Both the position numbers and the translations under genes were made by a program. Shown here in pieces: positions 1 through 8,783 of a stretch of DNA of 64,000 nt. The stretch is from an uncultured Alphaproteobacteria bacterium. GTDB lineage: Bacteria > Pseudomonadota > Alphaproteobacteria > HIMB59 > GCA-002718135. The DNA lies in assembly GCA_902621165.1 (NCBI GenBank), contig CACNKX010000004.1, positions 62,001-126,000 of the forward strand. Direction: 5' to 3'. Under the pieces are notes generated by a model. That model saw nothing but the letters and a program-made list of their open reading frames with translations, was not told the DNA's origin and ran no database searches. The stretch's first letter is position 1, and every line of letters starts with the position of its first letter.

Positions 1-1018
1 CACAATAATCTAGAATATCTAACCATTTAAATTTTTGAGAAAGATCTAAGTCATTAATATAGAAAATATATTTTTTTAAATCTTCAGTAGTTAATTTATT
101 TTTATTAATTTGGAATTCATCACTTGTGTTTACTTCCTCAAGATAATTAAGAGCTTTATTCAACAGTTTTTTATATTTTTCGAAAATTATACTATCTAAC
201 TCAATTTGGGAAATTTCTTCTAATGTCTTTGTGTACTGTTTCATCCACTTATTAATCAACTTTGGATGTTTAATGATAAAAGGTGCCATACCTAAACCTG
301 TTGAATTACCAATACCTAAATGTTGTTTAATTTTTCTATCTAACTTTACTGCTTTTTTTGGATTAATTTGCCTTGCAACATGCTCAACTAATTCAATACT
401 AAATTCTCTAATTAAATAAACTGATAACATTTCTGCTCTAAAGGGTTGATTGAAAACAGTTGTATTTTTTGTGTTAGTAAAATCTGATAATCCAAATTTA
501 CCACTACCATAAACAGCAGTAGTTCTCAGTAAATACCCAACTTTATTTATTTCATAAATATCTGGCTGATTACCATTTGAAAGACAATCGACAACATACT
601 GAAACAATCTTACACTTTTATTTGCTCTGCTAAGAATTAACTCATCTGGAGAATTGCGACCTGATTCTTGAAGAGGAATTGTTTTTTTTAATCTATTTAG
701 ATCTTGATCAGATAATTTACCTACATGTAATGTATATGCTGTATCCCATTTACTGGCGATAACTCTATCACTTCTATCCTTATCATCTAGAAAAGTAGAG
801 AAACATACAAGTGAATAAGTTTGCTTATTAATAATTATTTCATAAACCACAGTGCCGAAACCATATTTATCTAAATCAAATTTTGACTTATGTATTTTCC
901 AGTTGTCGTTAATCAATCTTCTTAACATACTTCTAGAAAAACTAAGGCGAGAAGGATAGCGTGAACCCATTCTTGATAGTTTCATGTAGTTATCGTTTTC
1001 TCTTACTTTTTGTAACAT
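1..1018 (-). CDS. Conserved protein of unknown function (partial, C-terminus off the left edge)
   Basis: An uninterrupted reading frame starts at the ATG complementary to 1016-1018 and runs off the window, giving about 339 visible residues. It begins MLQKVRENDNYMKLSRMGSR and contains a basic N-terminal stretch, then the segments GSGKFGLSDF, FRAEMLSVYLIREFSIELVE and GIGNSTGLGMAPFIIKHP. There is no signal peptide or obvious membrane segment, so it is probably cytoplasmic. I do not recognise the family and assign no function. Codon use is typical of the window. It diverges from the M19-like gene at 1073 with only 54 bases between the starts, so the two may share a control region. Confidence 0.75.
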   Translation of the reverse strand, partial: MLQKVRENDNYMKLSRMGSRYPSRLSFSRSMLRRLINDNWKIHKSKFDLDKYGFGTVVYEIIINKQTYSLVCFSTFLDDKDRSDRVIASKWDTAYTLHVGKLSDQDLNRLKKTIPLQESGRNSPDELILSRANKSVRLFQYVVDCLSNGNQPDIYEINKVGYLLRTTAVYGSGKFGLSDFTNTKNTTVFNQPFRAEMLSVYLIREFSIELVEHVARQINPKKAVKLDRKIKQHLGIGNSTGLGMAPFIIKHPKLINKWMKQYTKTLEEISQIELDSIIFEKYKKLLNKALNYLEEVNTSDEFQINKNKLTTEDLKKYIFYINDLDLSQKFKWLDILDYC

Positions 1019-1072
1019 TAATTAAATATCTGTAGTTAATTTTGGTTTTTTCATTAATAGAAGTATTAATCT

Positions 1073-2059
1073 ATGTCAAAAATAAGTGAAGATATACTTC
1101 TAATTGATGGATTGGAATATTGTAACTGGAATAGGGAATTATTTGAAAATGCCCACCAAGCTGGATTAACTGCAATTCATGCGACATTAGTGTATTGGGA
1201 AAATACTGAAGAGTCTTTTGAAAAAATAAATTATTGGCACCATCTTTTTAAAGAGCATCATGATATTATTGCTCACGCAAAAACTACCGTAGATATTTTG
1301 GATGCTAAAAAAAATAATAAAGTTGCAATTATTTTTGGTTTTCAAAATTCAGCTCCTATTGCGAATGATATATTTTTAATTGAAAAATTTTATGAAGCAG
1401 GTGTGAGATTTATGCAACTCACCTATAATAATCAAACCCCACTTGCTGGAGGATGTTTTGAACCTAAAGACTCAGGTGTTTCACGATTTGGAAAAGCTGT
1501 AATTGAAGAAATGAATAGACTTGGCATGATTGTAGATTTAAGTCATGCAGGAAAGCAAACTTGTCTTGATGCTATTGAATTCTCAAATAAACCTGTGGCA
1601 ATTTCTCATGCTAACCCAAATTTCTTTCATAAATCTAAAAGAAACATTGATACTGATATTTTACAAAAACTTGTTAAAAAAAATGGCTTTATTGGGTTAA
1701 GTTTATATCCTTACCATCTTAAAAATTTAGGTGATTGTACTATAGAAGATTTTTGTGAAATGATTAAGGAGCTAGTAAACCTAATTGGTGAAGACAATAT
1801 TGGAATAGGTTCTGATCTTTGTTTAAATTGGCCTGATGATGTAGTTATGTGGATGAGGAATGGAAAGTGGACCAAAAATATCGACTATGGAGAATCTAAA
1901 GATAAAAATCCAAAATGGCCTAAGTTACCAAGTTGGTATAAGCAACCAAGTGACTTAAATAATTTATTTTATTTAATGTGTGAAAATAATATTCCAGAAA
2001 AAGTTTCTACAAAAATAATAGGTCAGAATTGGTTTAACTTCATGAAAAATCAATTTTAG
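1073..2059 (+). CDS. Membrane-dipeptidase (peptidase M19) homologue with altered metal site
   Basis: 328 residues with the M19 (renal dipeptidase) barrel layout. The later family motifs are present: VDLSHAG with His158, AISHANP with His179, and IGIGSDL with Asp248. The usual N-terminal HxD metal motif is replaced by IDGLEYCNW (residues 11-19), and the bridging Glu is Gln91 in FGFQNS. Three of the five zinc ligands of the canonical enzyme are therefore missing. The family normally hydrolyses dipeptides or D-amino-acid derivatives with two metals; this member may bind one metal, catalyse something else, or be inactive. Compare the complete site in the gene at 59355. No signal peptide. It ends overlapping the stop of the convergent EamA gene by four bases. 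Confidence 0.85.
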   Translation: MSKISEDILLIDGLEYCNWNRELFENAHQAGLTAIHATLVYWENTEESFEKINYWHHLFKEHHDIIAHAKTTVDILDAKKNNKVAIIFGFQNSAPIANDIFLIEKFYEAGVRFMQLTYNNQTPLAGGCFEPKDSGVSRFGKAVIEEMNRLGMIVDLSHAGKQTCLDAIEFSNKPVAISHANPNFFHKSKRNIDTDILQKLVKKNGFIGLSLYPYHLKNLGDCTIEDFCEMIKELVNLIGEDNIGIGSDLCLNWPDDVVMWMRNGKWTKNIDYGESKDKNPKWPKLPSWYKQPSDLNNLFYLMCENNIPEKVSTKIIGQNWFNFMKNQF

Positions 2060-2919
2060 TTTCTATGACTAATAAAAGAAGCTGATAGCAAACTTATTAT
2101 TACAATCGAAGCACCAATGATTTGATAAGTTTCTAAATTTTCTTTTAATAAAAAAACAGCTCCAAGAACACCTATCACTGGTTCTAAATACAAAAATAAA
2201 GCAGTATATGATTGTCCAATCTTTGGGATAGCAATTAATTGTGATAAAAGTGCAAAGCTATAACATACCGAAGGAATTAAAATTAAAAGATAAATATTGA
2301 TATCAAAATTAAAATTTAAAGAAAAAAATATTTTTAATATTACAAAGAAGAAAAAAGTATTAAAAACATTTATAAAGATATTAATTGGTATTGGTGAAAT
2401 ACCTTTAATAGACATTTTTTGATTTACTATAATCATACTAGTTGATCCCAGTGATGCAAGAAAAGCTAAAAGAATACCTACTATATTTATGACTTTAAAA
2501 GATGGTCCTATAACTAAAATAATTCCTAAAAATGTAACAAAAAAGAGAAACTTTACAGTTAATGAAATTTTTTCTTTATCGACGATAATAGAAAATAAAA
2601 GAACATATATTGGATAGAGGCAAAAAATAAGAATTGTTAAACTAACTTCAATAAATATCACTGAAGTCAATAATCCAAGTGTTAATAATATAGAACCCGC
2701 TGATATAGATAAAAAGTATATTAGGTTCTTATTAAAAATTTCTAATAAATTTTTTTGATAAGGGATAAAAGGTAATATAATAATTGAGGCAACTGCATAT
2801 CGTAAAAAAATGGTTAATGCTACAGATGCGCCAGAATTATATGCTATTTTTGTAGTAGGGCCAATTAAGCCAAACAAAATCCCAGCAACTAAAGCAAAAA
2901 TAACTCCAAATATGAACAT
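2056..2919 (-). CDS. EamA/DMT-family transporter
   Basis: 287 residues, very hydrophobic, with about ten predicted membrane helices arranged as two five-helix EamA repeats, the usual length for a drug/metabolite transporter of this superfamily. The first repeat starts FGVIFALVAGILFGLIGPTT and the second ends with the typical LYLEPVIGVLGAVFLLKE segment (about residues 240-260) followed by a last helix. Members export or import amino acids, sugars or nucleobases across the inner membrane; the substrate cannot be read from the sequence. It is convergent with the M19 homologue and divergent from the PotA-type ATPase. Confidence 0.88.
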   Translation of the reverse strand: MFIFGVIFALVAGILFGLIGPTTKIAYNSGASVALTIFLRYAVASIIILPFIPYQKNLLEIFNKNLIYFLSISAGSILLTLGLLTSVIFIEVSLTILIFCLYPIYVLLFSIIVDKEKISLTVKFLFFVTFLGIILVIGPSFKVINIVGILLAFLASLGSTSMIIVNQKMSIKGISPIPINIFINVFNTFFFFVILKIFFSLNFNFDINIYLLILIPSVCYSFALLSQLIAIPKIGQSYTALFLYLEPVIGVLGAVFLLKENLETYQIIGASIVIISLLSASFISHRN

Positions 2920-2984
2920 TTTTTAAATTAACTTTTGACTATTTGTTTTCATGCAGTTATTCAAGCTTCATTACAAAATATATT

Positions 2985-4073
2985 ATGAATGACACATCTC
3001 AAAGTTTCGTTAAATTTGAAAAGATTGATAAAAGTTATGATGGAGAAGTACTAGTAGTAAAAAACTTGAACTTGGACATTGCTAAGGGTGAATTTGTAAC
3101 AATGTTAGGTCCATCAGGGTCAGGTAAAACAACAACTTTGATGATGTTAGCTGGTTTTGAAACTCCTACAAATGGTGAAATATTTTTAGATACTAAACCA
3201 ATAAGTAAAATACCGCCCTATGAAAGAGAAATTGGAATGGTATTTCAAAACTATGCTTTGTTTCCCCACATGACTGTTGCCGAAAATTTATCATTCCCTT
3301 TAGAAGTGAGAAAAATTTCAAAACCAGACATTAAGGAAAAAGTACAGAAAGCACTTGATATGGTTGAGTTAGGTAATTTTGGTACAAGATTCCCAGCTCA
3401 ATTATCCGGTGGGCAACAACAAAGAGTAGCTTTGGCTAGAGCACTGGTATTTGAACCACGCCTAGTATTAATGGATGAGCCTTTAGGTGCACTCGATAAG
3501 AATTTACGTGAACAGATGCAATACGAAATAAAACATATTCATGATAGGATTGGTATAACAGTTGTCTATGTTACTCATGATCAAAGTGAAGCATTAACCA
3601 TGTCCAATAGAATTGCAGTATTCAATGATGGAGTTGTGCAACAATTATCTACACCTGATATCTTGTATGAAAAACCTGAAAATTCTTTTGTTGCAAAATT
3701 TATAGGTGAAAATAATACACTTAATGGTGTTGTTAGGGAAGTGAATGGATCATCATGTACTGTTGAATTAGATGGTGGTTTTGGAATGGTGAAAGCATTA
3801 AAAATTAATGTGAATGAAGTTGGAGAAAAAACTCAACTATCTATAAGACCAGAACGTGTCTCAATAGACAACTCAATATCTGACTCCAACAATTTTTCAG
3901 GAAAGATAGAAGAATTGATTTACCTAGGCGACCACATCAGAGCTAGGCTTGATGTTTGTGGTAATAATGAGTTCATAGTCAAGGTTCCAAATGAAGGAAG
4001 TTTTAATCATAAAGAGGGTGATGAACTTAAATTAAGCTGGAATTCTGAAGATGTTAGAGCATTAGATCTGTAA
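2985..4073 (+). CDS. potA: ABC transporter ATP-binding subunit, PotA type
   Basis: The ATG at 2985 gives a 362-residue protein starting MNDTSQSFVKFEK; the open frame reaches back to a TTG at 2943, but the extra residues are not family-like. Walker A is GPSGSGKT (42-49), the Q-loop lies in MVFQNYALFPHM, the signature is LSGGQQQR and Walker B is LVLMDEP, followed by a switch His in VTHDQ. The last ~120 residues form a TOBE domain with RPERVSI, typical of PotA/FbpC importers. It energises the polyamine-type transporter completed by the binding protein at 4205 and permeases at 5384 and 6653. The substrate is inferred from neighbours, not from this protein. Confidence 0.93.
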   Translation: MNDTSQSFVKFEKIDKSYDGEVLVVKNLNLDIAKGEFVTMLGPSGSGKTTTLMMLAGFETPTNGEIFLDTKPISKIPPYEREIGMVFQNYALFPHMTVAENLSFPLEVRKISKPDIKEKVQKALDMVELGNFGTRFPAQLSGGQQQRVALARALVFEPRLVLMDEPLGALDKNLREQMQYEIKHIHDRIGITVVYVTHDQSEALTMSNRIAVFNDGVVQQLSTPDILYEKPENSFVAKFIGENNTLNGVVREVNGSSCTVELDGGFGMVKALKINVNEVGEKTQLSIRPERVSIDNSISDSNNFSGKIEELIYLGDHIRARLDVCGNNEFIVKVPNEGSFNHKEGDELKLSWNSEDVRALDL

Positions 4074-4165
4074 TTCTACTTTTTTCTATATATTTAGCCA
4101 AAATTTTTTACTTTTACCCCTTTTTTTTCATTTAACGACATGTTATTACATCATCATTACGGACA

Positions 4166-4179
4166 TAATCTTAAGATTA
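4166..4179. promoter_or_regulatory. Perfect 14-bp palindrome upstream of the binding-protein gene
   Basis: TAATCTTAAGATTA reads the same on both strands and lies 25 bases before the start codon at 4205, overlapping a CATAAT hexamer (4164-4169) that could serve as a -10 box. It has no loop, so it is better explained as a dimeric-regulator site than as a hairpin. No regulator gene is nearby. In AT-rich DNA a palindrome of this size could occur by chance. Confidence 0.3.
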
Positions 4180-4204
4180 AATAATTAAAAATAGGAGGAT
4201 ATAT

Positions 4205-5308
4205 ATGTCTAAATTTTTAAAAGCCTTCTTATTTGTGTCACTTGTTTTTGCTCCTTTTGCAGCCAGCGCTGTAACGGTTGCATCATGGGGTGGTGCTTAT
4301 ACAGAAAGTCAACAAAAAGCTTATGCTGATACTTATTCTGATCCTGGCTCAATAGTTTTTGAAAACTACAATGGAGGATTAGGTGAAGTTAGAGCACAAG
4401 TTGAAAGTGGAAACGTAACTTGGGATTTAGTTGATGTACTTCCATCTGATGCTATTACTGGTTGTGATGAGGGATTATTTGAAGATATTTCAAGTGAGAT
4501 CGCATCAATGGGTGTACCAGGACCTGACGGAGAATCAATTGCTGAAGATATGGAAGCTAATGGATTAAATTATCATTCTGGTTGGGACTGTTGTGTTCCA
4601 CAAATTTTCTGGACTTACGTAGTATTCTATGACCCAGATGCTTTCCCAGGAGAAAAACCTGATAGTATGGCTGACTTCTTTGACGTGGAAAAATTTCCTG
4701 GAAAAAGAGGTATCCACACTTGGGCTGATGGAATTATTCAGAAAGCTTTAGTTGCAGATGGAGTTGCACCAAATGCAGTACCAACGGTTTTTGCAAATCA
4801 AACTGGTGCAATTGATAGAGCTTTTGAAGTAATGGATAAAATTAAAGATCATGTAGTATTTTGGTCTGCAGGCTCACAACCACTTGAATTAGTAAAAAGT
4901 GGTGAAGTTGTAATGGCTGTTGCTTACAATGGTCGTGTTGGTGCAGCTAATCTTGCTGAAGGAGAAAACTTTGAATATATTTGGGAAGGACAAGTTCTAG
5001 ATCAAGAATATTTATGTTTAACAACTGGATCTCCTAATAGAGAAGCAGCTCTTGATTTTATGATGCATGCTTCAAGCCCTGAGTCACAAGCTGAACAGGC
5101 AAAATATATTACTTACGGACCAATGAGAGCTTCTGGTATTCCTATCATTGAAGCAAATGAGCCTTGGGGTCCTGGAGGAGTAGATATCATGCCTCATATG
5201 CCTAACACTCCTGAGCGTTTAAAAGTTTCAATCGTTAATGATCCACAATGGTGGTCAGATAATGGTGCAGAAATTAGTGAACGTTACTCAGCGTGGATGG
5301 GTAACTAA
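4205..5308 (+). CDS. potD: Extracellular solute-binding protein, PotD/PotF type
   Basis: 367 residues with a clear signal peptide (1-22, cleavage after ASA) and mature start VTVASWGGAYTES, typical of the polyamine/iron-type binding-protein cluster. A strong AGGAGG at 4193-4198 sits six bases before the ATG. Mature residues include an aromatic-rich segment IFWTYVVFYDPDAFPG and a Cys pair in GWDCCVP. It captures substrate in the periplasm and delivers it to the permease pair downstream. The adjoining gamma-glutamyl ligase, amine oxidase and aldehyde dehydrogenase suggest a polyamine or similar amine as substrate; opine or amino-acid-like substrates remain possible. A strong hairpin follows the stop codon. 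Confidence 0.9.
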   Translation: MSKFLKAFLFVSLVFAPFAASAVTVASWGGAYTESQQKAYADTYSDPGSIVFENYNGGLGEVRAQVESGNVTWDLVDVLPSDAITGCDEGLFEDISSEIASMGVPGPDGESIAEDMEANGLNYHSGWDCCVPQIFWTYVVFYDPDAFPGEKPDSMADFFDVEKFPGKRGIHTWADGIIQKALVADGVAPNAVPTVFANQTGAIDRAFEVMDKIKDHVVFWSAGSQPLELVKSGEVVMAVAYNGRVGAANLAEGENFEYIWEGQVLDQEYLCLTTGSPNREAALDFMMHASSPESQAEQAKYITYGPMRASGIPIIEANEPWGPGGVDIMPHMPNTPERLKVSIVNDPQWWSDNGAEISERYSAWMGN

Positions 5309-5338
5309 GGTTGATAATTTAAATTTACTATTTTAGAG

Positions 5339-5364
5339 TAAAGGCGAGATTTTTCTCGCCTTTA
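5339..5364 (+). terminator. Hairpin between binding-protein and permease genes
   Basis: An 11-bp perfect stem (5339-5349 with 5354-5364, core AAAGGCGAGA) closes a four-base T loop and is followed by GTTATTTTT, a weak U-rich tract. It starts 30 bases after the binding-protein stop and ends just before the permease ribosome site. It could act as a leaky terminator or as a 3'-end stabiliser that raises binding-protein mRNA over permease mRNA. Confidence 0.7.
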
Positions 5365-5373
5365 GTTATTTTT

Positions 5374-5386
5374 GGAGGATTGTATT
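5374..5386 (+). promoter_or_regulatory. Ribosome site pointing to an ATT start codon
   Basis: GGAGG at 5374-5378 is followed after five bases by ATT (5384-5386) in the frame of the permease. The only conventional in-frame candidate upstream, TTG at 5372, overlaps the ribosome site itself, and the next in-frame ATG (5519) lies inside the first membrane helix. ATT is the best-placed start. Confidence 0.5.
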
Positions 5387-6649
5387 TCTACTTCTGCATT
5401 ACTTACAACGGACGGGGTTCCTTTAAAGCAAAGTTTAAAAAAAGCTGAGCGAAAAAATAAATTAAGAGCTTTCTTATTAGTTTTTCCACTATTACTTTTT
5501 ATAATTGTTACGTTTGTTATGCCAATTGGCGATATGCTTTTTAGAAGTGTTGATGATAGTCAAATCAATGGAGTATTTCCAAATACTTTCAATGAATATA
5601 AAAAATGGGATAAAGAAAAAGACGTACTCCCACCAGAAGAAGTTTATAAAGCTCTTTTTGAAGAACTTGCTTATGGGGAGAAAATACAAATTGGAAGAGC
5701 TTTAACTAGAATGAATTATTCAAAATCAGGTTGGAAAAGTCTGATTAAGACAACTTCTAGACAAATCAAAAAAGCTGTAAAAAAAGATGAACTTCCAAAT
5801 AATTATAAAGAATTTTTAATTAGTGCTAATGAAAAATGGGCCGACCCAACTTTTTGGTATGCGATGGGGCAAATGGTGAACAATACTACACCCATTTATT
5901 ATTGGAATGCTCTTGATAGAACTTATGATCAAGATCAAAATGTTGTCATGCAAGATGAAAAAAGACGAATTTATATAAAAACTTGGATTAAGACCTTAAA
6001 AATAAGCGTTTATGTTACAATTTTTTGTTTAATTCTTGGTTTTCCCGTAGCTCACCTTCTTGCAAATTTACCATTAAGATACAGTAATCTTCTTATGATT
6101 TTTGTTTTACTACCATTTTGGACATCACTTTTAGTACGAACTACTGCTTGGATTGTAATGCTTCAACAAAATGGAGTAATAAATGGAATATTGGTATGGT
6201 TAGGTATTTTGAGTGATGATGGTCGATTACAATTGGTTTATAATGAAACAGGAACTTTAATTGCTATGACCCAAATATTATTACCATTTATGATACTTCC
6301 TTTGTATAGTGTGATGAGAGTTATTCCCAAAAGTCATATGAGAGCAGCACAAAACTTAGGCGCTAAACCTGCCACTGCTTTTTGGAGAGTGTATTTACCG
6401 CAAACTATACCTGGCATGAGTGCAGGCGGACTATTAGTTTTTGTTTTAGCAATTGGATATTTTATTACTCCTGAATTAGTAGGAGGTAAAGATGGAAAAT
6501 TGATTGGTCATTGGATTGCTTATCATCTTAAAACAACATTAAACTGGGGCTTATGCGCTGCTTTAGGTGCAATTCTTCTTGGTGTAATGCTAATATTTTA
6601 TTGGCTATATAATAAAATAGTTGGCATAGACAATATTAAGTTAGGATAA
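5384..6649 (+). CDS. potB: ABC transporter permease, PotB type with long first loop
   Basis: About 421 residues if started at the ATT at 5384 (425 from TTG 5372). One helix (LRAFLLVFPLLLFIIVTFV) is followed by a hydrophilic insertion of roughly 150 residues before the conserved permease core begins at TLKISVYVTIFC. The EAA-type cytoplasmic loop is RAAQNLGAKPATAFWRVYLP near residue 325, which docks on the ATPase. Ordinary PotB proteins are near 285 residues, so the loop, expected on the periplasmic side, accounts for the excess length. It forms the channel with the PotC-type subunit that starts three bases after its stop. Confidence 0.88.
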   Translation: MSTSALLTTDGVPLKQSLKKAERKNKLRAFLLVFPLLLFIIVTFVMPIGDMLFRSVDDSQINGVFPNTFNEYKKWDKEKDVLPPEEVYKALFEELAYGEKIQIGRALTRMNYSKSGWKSLIKTTSRQIKKAVKKDELPNNYKEFLISANEKWADPTFWYAMGQMVNNTTPIYYWNALDRTYDQDQNVVMQDEKRRIYIKTWIKTLKISVYVTIFCLILGFPVAHLLANLPLRYSNLLMIFVLLPFWTSLLVRTTAWIVMLQQNGVINGILVWLGILSDDGRLQLVYNETGTLIAMTQILLPFMILPLYSVMRVIPKSHMRAAQNLGAKPATAFWRVYLPQTIPGMSAGGLLVFVLAIGYFITPELVGGKDGKLIGHWIAYHLKTTLNWGLCAALGAILLGVMLIFYWLYNKIVGIDNIKLG

Positions 6650-6652
6650 TTT

Positions 6653-7549
6653 ATGGCACTACCAAGTTACGCAACTCCAGTACAAAGAACTTACTACTAC
6701 GCCTATTTATTTTTTTGTGCAGTAGTGTTCTTTTTTTTAATTGCACCTTTATTTGCTATTATTCCAATATCTTTTAGCGTTTCACCTTTTATGGTTTTTA
6801 CAGAAGGAATGCTTGCTTGGCCTCCAGATCCAGAAGCATGGTCTTTAAGATGGTATAAAAACATGATCGGTGATTGCAGTGCAGATGTTGTTTCTTCTAC
6901 TGTTCCTTGTTCAACAAAATGGATGAAAGGTACAGTAAATAGTTTTTACATTGGTATCATAGCAACTGTTATTGCCACAGCGTTAGGTACATTAGCTGCT
7001 TTAGGTTTGAGTAGACCTCATATGCCATACAAAGGATTGATAATGGCAATCTTAATTTCACCAATGATAGTTCCTTTAATTATCACAGCTGCAGGCATGT
7101 TTTTCTTTTATGCTAGAATAAACCTGGTTTATACATTTACAGGTGTAATTCTTGCACATGTTGCTCTTGCTACACCTTTTGTAGTAATCACTGTAACGGC
7201 AACATTAGTTGGTTTCGATATGAATATGGTAAAAGCAGCACAAAGTCTTGGTGCAAAACCAATTAGAACTTTTTTTAAAGTCATTATGCCATTAATTTTA
7301 CCAGGTATTATATCAGGAGCTTTATTTGCTTTTATTACATCTTTTGATGAAGTTGTTATAGTTATGTTTATGGCAAGTATTGATCAGTTAACTATTCCAA
7401 AACAAATGTGGGCTGGAATACGTCAAGAAATAAGTCCCGTTATATTATGTATGGCAACATGCTTAGTTTTACTCTCAATCTTTTTGTTAACCACAGTTGA
7501 GCTACTTAGAAGAAGGTCTGAAAGACTCAGAGGTATTAAATCTCGATAG
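6653..7549 (+). CDS. potC: ABC transporter permease, PotC type
   Basis: 298 residues with six predicted membrane helices and a BPD_transp_1 fold. The EAA loop is KAAQSLGAKPIRTFFKVIMP (about residues 200-219). A loop after the first helix contains two Cys residues (CSADVVSSTVPCS) that could form a disulfide outside the cytoplasm. It pairs with the PotB-type subunit upstream and ends five bases before the GTG start of the FAD oxidase, implying one transcript for import and first catabolic step. Confidence 0.9.
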   Translation: MALPSYATPVQRTYYYAYLFFCAVVFFFLIAPLFAIIPISFSVSPFMVFTEGMLAWPPDPEAWSLRWYKNMIGDCSADVVSSTVPCSTKWMKGTVNSFYIGIIATVIATALGTLAALGLSRPHMPYKGLIMAILISPMIVPLIITAAGMFFFYARINLVYTFTGVILAHVALATPFVVITVTATLVGFDMNMVKAAQSLGAKPIRTFFKVIMPLILPGIISGALFAFITSFDEVVIVMFMASIDQLTIPKQMWAGIRQEISPVILCMATCLVLLSIFLLTTVELLRRRSERLRGIKSR

Positions 7550-7553
7550 ATCA

Positions 7554-8783
7554 GTGAAGAACATTGCTGTTATTGGTGCTGGCATAGTAGGTATATGTAG
7601 CGCATATTTTTTAAAAAAATCTGGTTTCAATGTAACTTTAATTGACAGGGAGCAACCTGGCTCAATGACAAGTTTTGGGCATGCTTGTACTTTTGCAGAC
7701 TATGCAAATGTTCCTGTAAATTATCCTGGATTGGTTTGGGATATACCATCAATGCTCTTAAGAAAAGATGGACCTTTGGCAGTTGATTTTTTTTATATTT
7801 TAAAAAACTTGCCTTGGGCAATAAGTTTTTTAAAAAACTGTAAAAAAGAAAAAGTTAATGAAATAGCAAACTCTCTCACCAACCTATTAAAACATTCACA
7901 AATATCTTACGATGAAATTTTTAAAGATGTAAATGTAGAAGAATATATTAGCTATGAAGAAAATCTTTATCTTTTTGATTCAAAAAAATCTTATGAAAAT
8001 TATGAATACGCAAACATTATTAGAAAAAATAATAATGTTAAAGTTAGAAATTTAAATAAAGATGAAGTTAAAGAATTAGAACCAAATTTAGCTGATGTTT
8101 ATTATTCTGGGCAAGTCTTTACTGGATCGAGACATACAACAAATCCATTAGCAATAAGTACTAAAATTTTTGAAAAGTTTTTAGAACTCGGTGGTATTTA
8201 TATAAATCAAAATATAATAAATTTAAGACAGAGAGAAAAAAATATTGAATTATTTTTAGAAAATAAAAAACTTAATTTTGATAAAATAATTGTATGTGCT
8301 GGTGCTTGGTCCAATCAAATTGCAAATAAGCTTGGAGATAAATTTCCTCTTGATACTGAAAGAGGGTATCACCTTTTATTTGAAACTGAAGAGAAATTAA
8401 TAAATCGTCCCGTTGCTTGGTCTGAATCTGGATTTTACCTAATACAAATTCATGATGGTATAAGAGCTGCTGGTACAGTTGAAATAGCAGGTTTAAATAA
8501 ACCTGCTAATAAAAAACGTCTTGAAATGATAGAAAGACAATCAAGAAAGGTTTTGCCTCAATTGAAAGAAGTAAGATCAACATGGATGGGCAGAAGGCCT
8601 ACCTTACCAGACTCATTACCTGTTATTGGAAAGTCTCACAAAAATAATAATGTCATTTATGCGTTTGGACATCAACATATTGGTTGGACTTTAGGAGCTG
8701 TTACAGGAAAAATTATTGATAGTCTATCAAAGGATCAATTACCAAATATAGATATTAGTGCTTATTCTCCTAGCCGATTTTAA
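7554..8783 (+). CDS. FAD-dependent amine/D-amino-acid oxidoreductase (DAO/DadA family)
   Basis: 409 residues from the GTG at 7554; a TTG at 7497 would add 19 residues but lies inside the previous gene. The FAD-binding GAGIVG (residues 8-13) follows immediately, with a second dinucleotide-fold strand and Glu/Asp (LIDRE). The C-terminal FAD motif is GHQHIGWTLGAVTGK. DAO-family enzymes oxidise amines or D-amino acids to imines. Placed behind a polyamine-type importer and before a PuuA-like ligase, it could be the gamma-glutamylputrescine-oxidase equivalent (PuuB role) or a D-amino-acid dehydrogenase. Stop overlaps the convergent aldehyde dehydrogenase by four bases. Confidence 0.85.
   Translation: MKNIAVIGAGIVGICSAYFLKKSGFNVTLIDREQPGSMTSFGHACTFADYANVPVNYPGLVWDIPSMLLRKDGPLAVDFFYILKNLPWAISFLKNCKKEKVNEIANSLTNLLKHSQISYDEIFKDVNVEEYISYEENLYLFDSKKSYENYEYANIIRKNNNVKVRNLNKDEVKELEPNLADVYYSGQVFTGSRHTTNPLAISTKIFEKFLELGGIYINQNIINLRQREKNIELFLENKKLNFDKIIVCAGAWSNQIANKLGDKFPLDTERGYHLLFETEEKLINRPVAWSESGFYLIQIHDGIRAAGTVEIAGLNKPANKKRLEMIERQSRKVLPQLKEVRSTWMGRRPTLPDSLPVIGKSHKNNNVIYAFGHQHIGWTLGAVTGKIIDSLSKDQLPNIDISAYSPSRF

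Noticed and set aside
231-419. 62-residue + strand frame
   Set aside because: Lies opposite the longer minus-strand frame at 1-1018, which has a better start and continuous protein-like sequence.
2935-2963. TTGACT plus a weak -10 before potA
   Set aside because: The -10 matches poorly (three of six), so I do not list it as a promoter.
4166-4179. Palindrome as an RNA hairpin
   Set aside because: It has no loop bases, so it cannot fold as a stable stem; kept only as a possible protein site.
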